The position numbers and the translations under genes are program-made. Of a stretch of DNA of 64,000 nucleotides, positions 32,628 through 42,838 are shown in pieces. The stretch is from positions 434,001-498,000 of the forward strand of contig NHZP01000005.1 of the NCBI GenBank assembly GCA_003313425.1, read 5' to 3'. The first letter of the stretch is position 1; every line of letters begins with the position of its first letter. The DNA comes from Pseudopyrenochaeta lycopersici (taxonomy: Eukaryota > Ascomycota > Dothideomycetes > Pleosporales > Pseudopyrenochaetaceae). Under the pieces are notes generated by a model that was given only the letters and a program-made list of their open reading frames with translations, made no database searches and had not been told where the DNA came from.

Positions 32628-32630
32628 TTA
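32628..32630. repeat. Target-site duplication TTA, left copy
   Basis: TTA directly precedes the left terminal repeat and is repeated directly after the right terminal repeat (34606-34608). A 3-bp TTA/TAA duplication is the hallmark of PIF/Harbinger insertion. Confidence 0.85.
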
Positions 32631-32676
32631 GGGCCTGTTCTCGCGCTGGAGCCACCAGTGGATTTCCTGTTTAGGA

Positions 32677-32695
32677 CGCCAGTTTCAAACTGGCG
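32677..32695. repeat. Subterminal palindrome in Harbinger element
   Basis: Perfect inverted repeat CGCCAGTTT / AAACTGGCG around one base, 46 bp inside the left end. Related CCAG/CTGGAG motifs recur near both ends and may be binding sites for the Myb-like or transposase protein (inference). Confidence 0.75.
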
Positions 32696-32913
32696 CTGAA
32701 AATGGCGCCGTGTTCTGTAAGCTGACGGACTCAGCAGCACAACTGGAGGCTCCGTTTTGTTAGCGCTGCAATAGAGATTTCACCCCCTGTTTAGTGCTTA
32801 CTTGTCCCACTATTTACCTGTTTGAGCGATCTGGTCCCTCCAGCTCCAAACTTCAGGTTTCTACCACCGGTTTGGAGCTGGAGAGGCCAATTTCAAACAC
32901 GTGATTACACTCC

Positions 32914-33351
32914 ATGAAGCTCAAAAAACCTATCGCGATAGCAGCCGCCGGCGTTGCAGCTGGCGTAGCTGCTGCTCTCATCTCTATTGAAGATAGTCGC
33001 TGCCCATCATCTGGTATTCGAACTCGCGATCGCGATCGCTATCGCGCTGCGCGGTGGAGGTATGACTGCTTGAGTAACGATACTCAGTTATTTGCTGAGA
33101 CTCGACTCCGTCGGCCAGTTTTTGAGGAGCTAGCTCGATTAGTGAGGGGTGAGGGCGTTCGCGGCAGCGATGAGGTAGTAGAGCTGAAGCTCCTCTGCTT
33201 CTTATATATATGTGGCAACGGGTCGTCGTATCGAAACGTGAAGTATAAGTGCGGCTGGTCACTTAATACTATCTCAAAGTTAGTCATTAAGCTCACTTTT
33301 TCTGCTGCCAAGATTCACTCAACTTCAACTTCAACTATACTATCAGCTTGA
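32914..33351 (+). pseudogene. Harbinger transposase, N-terminal part only
   Basis: 145 codons. After a basic N-terminus the sequence RLRRPVFEELARLVRGEG, ELKLLCFLYICGNGSSYRNV and CGWSLNTISKLVIKL matches the helix-turn-helix region that precedes the catalytic DDE_Tnp_4 domain in PIF/Harbinger transposases. The frame stops soon after, where several hundred codons carrying the DDE residues would be expected. The stop lies inside the 3' end of the opposing Myb-like ORF, so the deletion junction is probably between ~33300 and 33351. A catalytically dead remnant. Confidence 0.8.
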
Positions 33352-34406
33352 ACCTCTACCACTAAATCGCCCCCTCTAAACCAATCTATACTATCCATAG
33401 CCTCGTTAAACTCCTCAGCGCTGAGGTCTCTTTCTACTATAAACTCTCTACGATTAAGTAACTCTCGACGCACCCACTTCCGCCTTATTTCTGGCCTCAT
33501 TACGCAGAAAGCTTTCGCGGTATACTCGTTTTCGAAGGACGCAATAATAGCTAGCTGTAGCGCAGGGTTGAGGACCTGATACTGGAGTTGAAAGATACTG
33601 ATAGCGTCGCGTTGGTAGTCCTTCTCTATCGCAGAAACGAGGGCCTGGAGTTGATCCGTAAGTCCGCCAAGTTCACGCCTAAAACGATCAGATACAGTCC
33701 CTCTCTTCAATGACCTCGTTGAGCTATCTACTGAGCTTGAAGCAGAACGCTTACGCGGTGTTATAGAGGCCCTACTCTGCTCTATTGACTCGTCGCGCTC
33801 AATTGAGAAGGCTGGATAGATACTATCTTCGATCGATATCACTGACTCCCCTGTCGCTAAGACTGAGCTAAACAAATGGCTGAGTCTCTCACTATATTTT
33901 AGAGGCTTTGATTGAAACCTTCGGGCCTCTGGATGAGCAGCGAAATACGCCTCTAGCGCTGCTGGCTCTCCAGTAACAACCCCTCGATTGTCAACGCCAA
34001 AACCTGACTGGCTAGTAAGCTCAACCCAAGCCTTCCAGTCCCGTTTGAAGCTATCGTGCTTATGTTTGCAGGTAGCAATTGTTACCAGCCTAGCTGGACC
34101 AGCGACACGAGAAACCTCGGTTTTGGCGTACTCCCAAGCCTCTTTTTTGTACCCGCTGTCAGCCCGCAGGCTACGCTCATCAACCGCGGTTATAAGAGCA
34201 TCTAATAGGGTCTCCTCCATTTGGGTATCCCATAGCAATCGCGGCGCTCCACCGAGCCTTTGAGATCGCGATCTGGACGATAGCGACGACGGAGCAGGCG
34301 ACGATGAGCTCGCGAAGGTTATAATAGACGGGCCTGGTGAGGGAGGCGCAGTAATTGCCTGCTCAGCGATTCTCTGGAGTACTGCTTTTGGCTGAGGGGT
34401 GGCCAT
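33315..34406 (-). CDS. Myb/SANT-like DNA-binding protein of Harbinger element
   Basis: 363 residues, uninterrupted. Residues ~1-50 are Ser/Pro-rich. A trihelix Myb/SANT-like domain follows at ~55-130 (LLWDTQMEETLLDALITAVD, YKKEAWEYAKTEV, TCKHKHDSFKRDWKAWVELT). A linker with EARRFQSKPLKYSERLSHLF is typical of fungal Harbinger partner proteins. The C-terminal half contains a helical segment (LGGLTDQLQALVSAIEKDYQ) and RRKWVRRELLNRREFIVERD. In characterised Harbinger systems the Myb-like protein binds element ends and brings the transposase into the nucleus. Its intact frame in an element with a dead transposase is notable. Confidence 0.85.
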   Translation of the reverse strand: MATPQPKAVLQRIAEQAITAPPSPGPSIITFASSSSPAPSSLSSRSRSQRLGGAPRLLWDTQMEETLLDALITAVDERSLRADSGYKKEAWEYAKTEVSRVAGPARLVTIATCKHKHDSFKRDWKAWVELTSQSGFGVDNRGVVTGEPAALEAYFAAHPEARRFQSKPLKYSERLSHLFSSVLATGESVISIEDSIYPAFSIERDESIEQSRASITPRKRSASSSVDSSTRSLKRGTVSDRFRRELGGLTDQLQALVSAIEKDYQRDAISIFQLQYQVLNPALQLAIIASFENEYTAKAFCVMRPEIRRKWVRRELLNRREFIVERDLSAEEFNEAMDSIDWFRGGDLVVEVQADSIVEVEVE

Positions 34407-34605
34407 ACTGAGACGGAGATAAAATCGAAAGTTAGTTATAAAATAGCATGAAGTAGCTAGGAATCAAAACGGTTCAAACTGGTGCAGAACGCCAGCTCCA
34501 GTTCCATCCAAATTCGTACAAGTTTGTGGCGGGGGCTAAAGTTTTATCGTGCTAGCCGAACTCGGCCCAACTGAAACTGGACCCTCCAGTTAAGAGAACA
34601 GGCCC

Positions 34606-34608
34606 TTA
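34606..34608. repeat. Target-site duplication TTA, right copy
   Basis: Direct copy of the TTA at 32628-32630, immediately outside the right terminal inverted repeat. Confidence 0.85.
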
Positions 34609-34920
34609 ACCTCATATAGATTATTGACCGACCGGCACGCACCGAAGGACACACCTGACGGGTGGGTACCAGTGAAGTGGGCACGCGTCATGACCGGTTC
34701 GAGATGATGCCATTGATAACATTGGGATGCCAGAACAAGCAAATTTGTAAAGTGCATGATGGCACTCCCAGAAATAGCTAGTTTCTCGATTATAATACAA
34801 GGCTTTTATAAGAAGCAAACCTTACGGAGCAAGAAGCAAGTACGGTAACCCTTCTGATCGGTTTCCTTAAGGATTTCCGCATTGTTGACGGCAAGAAACT
34901 ATGGCACACTTCAATTACAC

Positions 34921-36486
34921 TCAGAAATTGGGCCTCCAGCTCTCTCTATCCTGAAGCTCTCCAGTGTTTATGTCTGACTTTACCACGCGTGTCTCGGTCT
35001 TCACAATTTTGCCCATTTCCGTTGGTGGTATGATAGCCTTCACTGAGTTCGCATCGCCCTCTGATCCTTCGTCGATCCTCTCTTCGCTCCCAATGCTGAT
35101 AGTGTCTTCATCTCCCATGCGATTATAACTCTTTGTTCGCTTCGACCTGATCGTCTTTAGCTCTGATTGATGCTGTTGCGAATTATTCCCATATCCTGTT
35201 GAAGGCTTGCGGCTGCGACTACGAATGGATGATTCGCCAATGAAACGCGGTGCAACGTGCCGAAAGAATAGGCGCATGATGGGTAGACAACCCGTTATAA
35301 TCACAAGGTTGGATTCTATGAGTCTGTGATCTTTGTTAGATTATTCTTAAGACAGCAAGAGATGTGGAAAACCAGGCCGATGGCAAAACTTACATCCAGA
35401 TGCCAGGTGTCACAATTGCCCAGGTTTGGTCAATGGTTTTCAGCATCGGGAAGAGAAGAACAAGGCGTACAGCACTGGTTACGCATGTCCTATCTCATCT
35501 TGTTAGGTTAAATCGTCATAGCCGCGAGATATAACCACTTACGCAGAGCCCACGCCAAAGATGCAAATCAATCCCACTTTTTGGACCCTTGGCATCTGCA
35601 ATCTGACAATCATCGGTATCGGTAGAACTAGCAATATAACGTCCGTGAGTATGTTCAGAACAGCGGTGGCCATGTACAGTGGCGTACGGTCGATGCATGT
35701 TCCTTCCGTGATAGTGATATCATAGCTCTTCATGAATGGAGTACAAGTGAAGATGAGGGGAAACACGAGTGCAATATTGTAGCCAACGACGAGGAACATG
35801 TTGGCGTAGATGCATAGGCGGAACCATCGCAGGCGCGAGAGCCTGAGGTAAAAGAAGAGGAGAGAGAATTTCGCGCAGGCGAGAAATGGACAGTATAAGA
35901 TGCTCGCTACGCTGACCAACTGTGCTATAGTTAGGTGAAATTACTTTAAAGTGATTATGAAACTAACATTGAGGGCCGAATTGACTTGATGGCCAGTAAG
36001 TTCCCAGATATGGATACCTAATGTGCCTCTGCCGTATTGGACTATCACGAAGTCAGCAGTTGTTCCAGATGCAAACGTGGAAAGACAAACGTACATAAAA
36101 CGACAGTCTGTATAGCTATAGAAAAGCCCTAAATGGCAAATCAGCGCCAATGCAACTAAGGAGCAGTTGCTGTACTGCTCGAGTGTCACGGACCCATGCA
36201 ACTATCAATGCTCCTGCTGAGATGTTAGATGTCAATTACTGTTATAGTGGATTCATTCTTTTCGGTGGAGAGGAATCATCAGAATTAACTTCTACATACC
36301 ATCATCGGCGGCAAAATTCCTCGCCAAAAATGTCTTCGTGTAGATCCTGACGCACAAGAATGTGGTAGCAGTGATCATGCCCACAACACCAACCCAAAAA
36401 TTGGCTGTTTCACCAGATCTTTGCGGATTTTGGAGGTCGACAACATAGCCGTCTGGAGCTGGAAATATAGGCTGGTTCATGTCCAT
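34921..36486 (-). CDS. Fungal rhodopsin-domain (PTH11-related) seven-helix membrane protein
   Basis: Integral membrane protein of the large fungal rhodopsin-like family, to which PTH11-type receptors belong. Six exons can be joined in frame. Exon 1 starts at ATG 36486 (MDMNQPIFPAPDGYVV) and contains helix 1 (FWVGVVGMITATTFLCVRIY) and the family motif ending in AADD. The next exon continues VALALICHLGLFYSYTDC. Then GTLGIHIWELTG, SVASILYCPFLACAKFSLLF, GYNIALVFPLIFTCTPFMKS with the conserved CID, ILTDVILLVLPIPMIVRLQM, TSAVRLVLLF, TWAIVTPGIW and SNLVIITGCLPIMRLFFRH. The C-terminal ~110-residue cytosolic tail is charged with many Ser/Thr. Small CFEM-type extracellular domain absent. Ligand unknown. 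Confidence 0.86.
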
Positions 36487-37407
36487 CTGGATGGTTCCTG
36501 GTTGAAAGAGATTCTGCTCATTTGTGGGCAGTTCAATTCTTTTCAGCACTCCGGCCCAGAGGAACAACCTCACAGACCCGATGCGTTTGGCTTTCCTTGT
36601 TTGCCCCCTTCAGGGCGGCAAGTCATCTACTATCGCACATCATGCTATAACAACATCTGTTTGATGTATATGATTGGCGATAAAAGTGCACTGATAGCGC
36701 AAACGGCTACCGGCAATTGGTCCACATTACGACCCAGTAGTTCAATGTCATCGTTCGAACTGTCATGTAATCCTTTAGGAGAATAATTTAGCCACTCAAA
36801 GCTTCAAGTTCGGCACAGTGGGTATATGCGAATGTTCACCTGGTGTTCTGGGTCCGCTGTTCCTGACTTGATCGACCCGGCGCAGTGGTAAAGCCCTAGT
36901 CGCTCGGAAAGTGATCATCAATGCGGTTAGCTCAAGGTGGGCTTTGCAAACCATGTACATGCAGTGCAGTTAATGCTATTCCATGTTAGTGGCTGAGAAA
37001 GGAAGCGCCGAGTGGCAAGGAAACGTGAGCCTGCATACACTGACTATGAAGTATCCACAACGCCGGGAACACTGGACGGGAATTTTTCCTAATGGTATCG
37101 CATATGCATTTAGCGACTCACGACTTGAGTTGGCGTATAGAATAATCCACCAGTATAAGATAAAGGTCACTACAAGAGAGCGCATCTCCTTTCAGTTCTC
37201 CACAAGGAGGTCACTCGCCGAGGAGCGAAGAAACCAGGGTATTTCTCTAGGGGTGCTATCTAGCCTCGGAACGCAGACCGCCACAGCGTCGTGCGATTCT
37301 CTCAACCACCTCAAAACGCGAGCTGATCCCCTTCTGTTTAAGAATTTCGCCTCACCCATCTCCTGTGACTTGAACTCTTGGCTTTTTACTAGATCCAGTC
37401 CGTCTCA
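36487..37407. promoter_or_regulatory. Divergent intergenic region, rhodopsin-like / FAD oxidase
   Basis: About 920 bp. An open frame at 36983-37438 overlaps the oxidase start in another frame and lacks family resemblance. Otherwise no feature beyond presumed promoters. Confidence 0.4.
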
Positions 37408-39093
37408 ATGGTCAACCTCAAGCCGGCGCTGCTCGTAGCAGCATCTGCTTCACTTGTACGAGCTCAAAATCAGACCTCTGAGGCAGACTCCCAGAGCTTA
37501 TGTGTAAGCCTTAATCATTCTTTAACATCCCAGCATATGTACTAATATAATATTTAAAGTGCACGGCCCTATCCATAAGCTCGCTGAAGAGCCGCCTGCT
37601 ATTCCCTGGACAAGACGCATTCGAGTCCCGCATACACACATATTTCGACATCAAGCAGCAAGAACTGACGCCAAATTGTCTCATCCAACCAAGAAATTAT
37701 GTCGAAGTTGCCCTTGCTGTCAAGATTTTGACTAGCGCTAGTGTCGAGAAGCCTTGCAAGTTCGCCATTCGTAGCGGAGGCCATACTCCATTTACTGGTG
37801 CCTCTAATATCGAGGATGGAGTAACTCTGGATTTGCAGTATCTCAATACCGTTGAATACGACGAAAAAAACAGCCTTGTCAAAGTTGGCCCCGGTGCGCA
37901 ATGGAACGATGTATTTAACACTCTGGAGCCACTGGGCGTCATCACGACAGGTGGTCGTTCATCAACAGTCGGTGTTGGTGGATTGACCCTGGGTGGTGGC
38001 ATCAGCTATTTCTCCCCAGAGCATGGGTTGATATGCGACAATGTCCTTGAATTTGAAGTTGTCCTTGCCAATGGCAGCATCACCACCGCCTGCCAGACGC
38101 ATAATCAGGATCTCTTTACTGTCCTGAAGGGTGGAAACAACAACTTCGGCATCGTAACCAGCTTCAAGTTTGCAACCTTCGACTACGACGGTCTTTGGGG
38201 CGGCCTCGTCATCTACCCTGAGTCGACAATTCAGGACCACTTCAAGGCTCTTATCAACTTCTCAAACAACATCGATCAGAACCCCAAAGGTGCCGCTATC
38301 GTCATGCCTGTTTACCAGAGCGCCGTTGGAGCAGATTTAATTTTGAATGCATACGATTACGCTGAGCCTGTGCCGAGGCCTGCCGCGTACGACGAATTTC
38401 TTGCCATTCCTGGGAACATTTCCGATAGCACTGGAATCAGGAATATGTCTGATTTGGCTGCGGAATTGGCCGGCGCTACAACCCATAGGTAAGTCTTGAC
38501 TAAGCAGATGTGATATTGCAGTAATTGACCAAAATTTCAGTGTCTACTTTGGTACACTCACGTTTGCTAATGATTTGCGAGTCATGACTAAGGCTCACGA
38601 GATTTATCTCGATGTATTGGCAGGCTTGAAGGCCAAGGCTACGGGTGACTGGGGTATCTATGTCCTGTATCAGCCCCTTCCACCAGCATACTGGAGAAAC
38701 AGCATAGCAAAGGGCGGTAACGTGCTCGGCCTTGAGCGCTTTAATGACCAGGTCTTGTGTCGTAAGCTATTCGGTCACCCCCATGTAAAACTCAGATACT
38801 AATTGACCATTATAGTCTATCAGCCGTACATCTCCTGGCAAGGAGCGGAACAAGACGCGCTCTTCCAAGGCGCTGGAGCGGAATTGATCGAAAGGATTCG
38901 CGAATATGCCGTTAGCATTGGCGCAGATAATCCATACCTTTATCTTGATTACGCAGACGAGAAGCAAGACCCATTGAAGGGGTATGGTGCAGAGAACGTG
39001 GAGAAGATGAAAGCAGCTGCAAAGAAGTACGATCCTTCCGGTGTTTTCCAGAACCTCGTACCTGGCGGGTTCAAGATCTCGAAGGTTCAGTAG
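37408..39093 (+). CDS. Secreted FAD-linked oxidase, berberine-bridge-enzyme-like (PCMH-type)
   Basis: 507 residues from four exons: 37408-37503, 37560-38488, 38541-38761 and 38816-39093. Signal peptide MVNLKPALLVAASASLVRA, cleaved before QNQT. PCMH-type FAD domain: LIQPRNYVEVALAV, FAIRSGGHTPFTGASNIEDG with the likely FAD-linking histidine H107, VGPGAQWNDVFNTLEPLG, STVGVGGLTLGGGISYFSPE, and GLICDNVLEFEVVLANGS. Then FTVLKGGNNNFGIVTSFKF. The C-terminal BBE segment ends in YLYLDYADEKQDPLKGYGAE, KMKAAAKKYDPSGVFQNLVP. The position that carries the second (cysteinyl) FAD link in berberine bridge enzyme is serine here (RSSTVGVGG), so single covalent attachment is expected. Likely oxidises small alcohols, sugars or secondary metabolites. 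Confidence 0.92.
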
Positions 39094-41373
39094 AGATATC
39101 TACTTTTCTTCGCAACCATGTCTTCTCATTGCATATATTTTGCGTAGAGTAATATTTCACAGACACCGATATGATATTCATAGTCTTAGTCAGAACTCCT
39201 CCACTGATCCATAATGCGTCCTGTGCCAAACGATATTCATTTCGGGTCTATGTTTCCATGGCTCGCGCGATTAAGTTATCCAAAGCCTTGAAAGCTTGCT
39301 GATCTGCATGAACTATGCAATTTGGCCGAAGATCATATTTAAGCCTCAGATTATAGACTCAAACCAATAACCTAAAGCTCTTCAATGTAAGTGTTCCGTT
39401 ATGTTACCAAAATTCTCACTCGTGATGTTTGCAGCTTGGTTAAGTATGGATACGATCATTCGAAATTGGCGCGGCCTCACCGCATTTGAACGCTCCGAAA
39501 CTTGCATACTGGATGCAGAAACGGAAAAGCAGATATAATGAATAATTGGTAATAGATTCTGAGAGCCTTTGAATATTTAAAATTCAGAAAAAGGAGCGCG
39601 CAGCAGAGCGGAACCTATACATGTAGCGGATTGGCATCAGGTGAACTTAGACTCCAAGGACTAAGCATTTCTGTGTCTCTAGCAAACGAACACTGGATAG
39701 GCGCGGGATTAGTTGCACGTACATTATTGCAATTGCGAAGCTCCATAATGATCTTCAGTTCCCTACGTACTGCACACAGCGACAGCTACCCTGCAAATAT
39801 AAATTCTACCTCTTCAATTCATTGCCTATCAAGCAAAAATACTTCCCATCATATGGTTTTCCAGTCGCTATGCTTTCTATTCACTAACATTAACAGCCGC
39901 AGACAGCTATAACGTCATGGGTTCAGCAGATTTCGAGGCCACAGCAGCTAAGGCTCTCAAAAGTAGCAACCGAAATCGCCTCCTACACGCGACCAAAGCA
40001 GTACCACTCTGACAAATTGAGTATCAATGATACCGAATCGTTTCGCCCGGGATCGGAAGGCTTACGGGAAGCCGTCCAATACTTCATACAGAGCCGTGGT
40101 ATGATCAGAAATCTTGTTAGACGGAGTTTGACCTTAGTGGGAATACTAGTGATGAGGAGGATCAAGGTTATGGGTACACTTCGACAGTAAAATATGAGGC
40201 AGAGGCAGAGCAGGAGTAGGAGAGACGGTAGTTGTCTCCCCAAATGAAGCCTCACGTAAGCCTGGAAAGCTAAGTTGGCTCTACTGTAGATTCAAGCGTA
40301 TGAAATTGGGCAGAGAAAGAGCAAGGCGCAGCGCTCTCGGCATTCGAAAAGAGATGAGGCGTACTTTCAATAATGTGCGGCCAAGTGACAACGGTACTGC
40401 TATGTATGAGCTAACCATTTCGTATCATAGACATTGTTGATAAGCTGAATGTTAGATTCTCAATAACACTGACAAACTTTTCTTTACATCCAAGGTTCCG
40501 TGAACAGTAGCTCAAAGGAGCCTCTGCATTCGCGTTTGAACTAGTCAAAGGGATTGATCAAGAGCCGAACTCGTCCATAGCAGCTATATCATACATGTTC
40601 AGAACATCAGTGAGGTTCTGTAGTGCTACGATTACGTAGCTAAGAAGATCCGAGTAGGAAACATCAAAAAGTCGCGCCAGGTCTACCAAAAGAAAATGAA
40701 CTAGGGAAGCAACCACTTTTTGGTTATTAATATTCACTGTATCTCAGCATACCAAAATGCAGTTCAGAACAGGTAGTACGTTATATTCAAGTGAGGATCG
40801 CTTTAGACACTATAGGCATGGCGTCTCGGGCATTTATGGTGCGACAACGGTTGCCATGTTTCAGTTGGCAAACCCTGGCTTTGGCTTCAGTATCAGCATT
40901 GGCATTGCCAACGCTTGGTCCCTCCGCATTGTGGCTCTTCCTCAGTCATGAATTTGACCGTGAATTCGAAGGTCCGCCCGATTTCCATAGGCTGGCCAGG
41001 CAGCTTGGCCTAAGTCGCTACACGAGTCCTTGAATACACAGATGGCGACGGCTTCATTGCAGGGACTCCGAAAGGTTCGCAGCTATGGGACCAATAGTGA
41101 TCATTTGAACGCATGAGCCAGTTGAGTGGAACAAATTACCGGGTGTTGAAGTGATCTCTAGTCCATTTGGCACTTCAATACTTGGGTTCTTCCGACTATA
41201 TGATCTTTCAATGTTGCGAGTATCTTGCTCACGAAACACGTCATTATTATGATTGATCGTATTATGGCCTATCTTCAGGCAGTGAACGCAGCTTGTTCTT
41301 GGGGAACTGTGCCTAAGCGAGGCGCGAATCTTTGTCTCTGCCTCGAATAGCCTCAAGTAAACTCAAGTGATTA
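39094..41373. other. Gene-poor stretch, about 2.3 kb
   Basis: Only short, unlinked open frames (for example 39631-39912 plus, 39983-40255 minus, 40757-41033 plus in two frames). None shows a recognisable domain or consistent splice structure. Decayed genes are possible but I cannot name any. Confidence 0.5.
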
Positions 41374-42110
41374 TCAACCAACTCGCACCTTGACGCACAT
41401 TTCTAGACCCTTCGTGTACGGAAGTGTGAGGTTTGTGTACCCATTGTCCGGGGATCTCAGATGCGCCAGGAGCTCCTCATATCCCTTTGCAGACCCAATG
41501 GTATTGTCAATGATAATCACAGCGCCTAGTCTTAGTTTTGGCTCTAGCAGCTTCAAGGCAGGAAGTGCTACAGGAGCCCATACTGGTCTGGTCAGCTACA
41601 TGGACATACCCCTCAATTCTCGAACAACTTACTGTCGAGGAGAACGAGATCGACGATCGGGATATCAGCCTTTAGCGTCTCCTTCAAATCTCCCACCCTC
41701 AAGTCGATATGTTTCGTCACAAGATCATCACCCGCTTCCGTCCAGTGCAATCTCGCCTGCTCAGCCTTGCTTGACTCCCATTCCGTCGCAATGACCTTAC
41801 CCTCTCCTCCGCTTGCTTCAAGGTTGCTGCCGACCGCTAGCGCAAGATAAATGGTGCTCACACCAAAGCTGGTACCAATCTCAACCACATTTTTTGCGTT
41901 GATGGCGCGAAGTATTTGGTAGACCAACTGGCACTTGTCTTGGTCGAGCGCAATGAATTTATCACGCATTTGATCATCGAAGTCGGGCTTCCGCGGCTGC
42001 TGCAGATATGGTCCTAGCGAAGCCTCTTGGGTGCTCGACTGTTCATGGAGCCGGCCTAGCAGAGAGTGAATATTGGCTGGCGCCACTACAGGGTTCGGTA
42101 AGGAGGTCAT
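41374..42110 (-). CDS. Class-I SAM-dependent O-methyltransferase (family 3-like)
   Basis: About 228 residues from two exons joined near 41632 and 41586. Donor is GTAAGT and acceptor GACCAG, giving LVLLD-IWAPVALPALKLL across the joint. SAM-binding motif I is VVEIGTSFGVSTIYLALAVG. Motif II region is VIATEWESSKAEQARLHW. The conserved acidic turn is VDLVLLD, and the strand after it is RLGAVIIIDNTIG. This is the catechol/caffeoyl-CoA O-methyltransferase-like fold. Such enzymes often decorate small phenolic or secondary metabolites in fungi, but no substrate can be read here. The open frame starts at a TTG; the first ATG is at 42110. Confidence 0.85.
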
Positions 42111-42838
42111 GTTCAAGAATCAGGACAGGCCTCCATAGGATGTGTAGGTCTAAAGTTCGATTTCCAAGTGATTCTTGGACTCACAGCGGAACATCGTCTT
42201 GAGTCACAATTCACGTGCTCACAGCGGATTGCTTCCACCGCAAGTGCCCATAAGCACTACGACTGCAGTGAACTCGTATAAAAGCGTGGTGCGGGGTGTG
42301 CTTTTAATTGTGAAGGGCGCTACGGTTGCTCGCAGCAGCTCCAAGCGACCCACACCCGGCTCCACCTGCCGCGCTGACGGCGGATTGAACCTCTCGTCAT
42401 TCAACCCGTCGCTCCACAATTCAGACACGCAACAAGTGACACTCTCCATCGATGCGCAACAGGCCAAGCCTGTTCATGCCAACGACAAGATGCCTAGAGA
42501 AGTTTGGCCCTGTCGCTAATTGCGATATTCCGCCACGTTACAGATTCCGGGCCAGCAGGTGGCATTATCCCGGACAGATTCAACAACTTTCCACCGTTAT
42601 CGTTTAACGCTTGACGGCGCCTGTCTCGGACTGTGCACTCTTTTGTCACGATTCACCTCTAGCCAATACTGCTAGACGTTCTACTCTGACACAGCCTACC
42701 TAGTGCTTTACCCGAATCTATACATCGCCTGTCATTCATTTAGTTATTGCTCTCTTGATTGCCCAGGTTTTCACTACTTCATATTGAAAGGGTCGTGGAG
42801 AGACGCCAACCTATATCTTTGATCACTTTGAACCCATC
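42111..42838. promoter_or_regulatory. Divergent intergenic region, O-methyltransferase / MFS_5 transporter
   Basis: About 730 bp. Open frames at 42175-42519 and its antisense are without family resemblance. Pyrimidine-rich tract near 42640-42740 upstream of the transporter start. Confidence 0.4.

Larger units (their letters stand above)
32631..34605. mobile_element. PIF/Harbinger DNA transposon, internally deleted
   Basis: 1975 bp bounded by inverted ends GGGCCTGTTCTC and GAGAACAGGCCC, flanked by TTA on both sides. The inverted similarity continues imperfectly for about 30 bp (shared CTGGAG and CCAGT at the same offsets on both ends). Inside, two ORFs face each other: a truncated Harbinger transposase on the plus strand and a full-length Myb/SANT-type protein on the minus strand. 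This is the standard two-gene plan of Harbinger elements. The catalytic DDE part of the transposase is missing, so the copy should depend on a complete relative for movement. Confidence 0.9.

Noticed and set aside
36983..37438. 151-codon plus-strand frame overlapping the oxidase start
   Set aside because: Different frame from the oxidase, no features; the signal peptide and FAD domain establish the real gene.
40757..41033. Possible membrane-protein (aquaporin-like) remnant
   Set aside because: Hydrophobic glycine-rich segments in two frames, but no NPA motif or other diagnostic signature.
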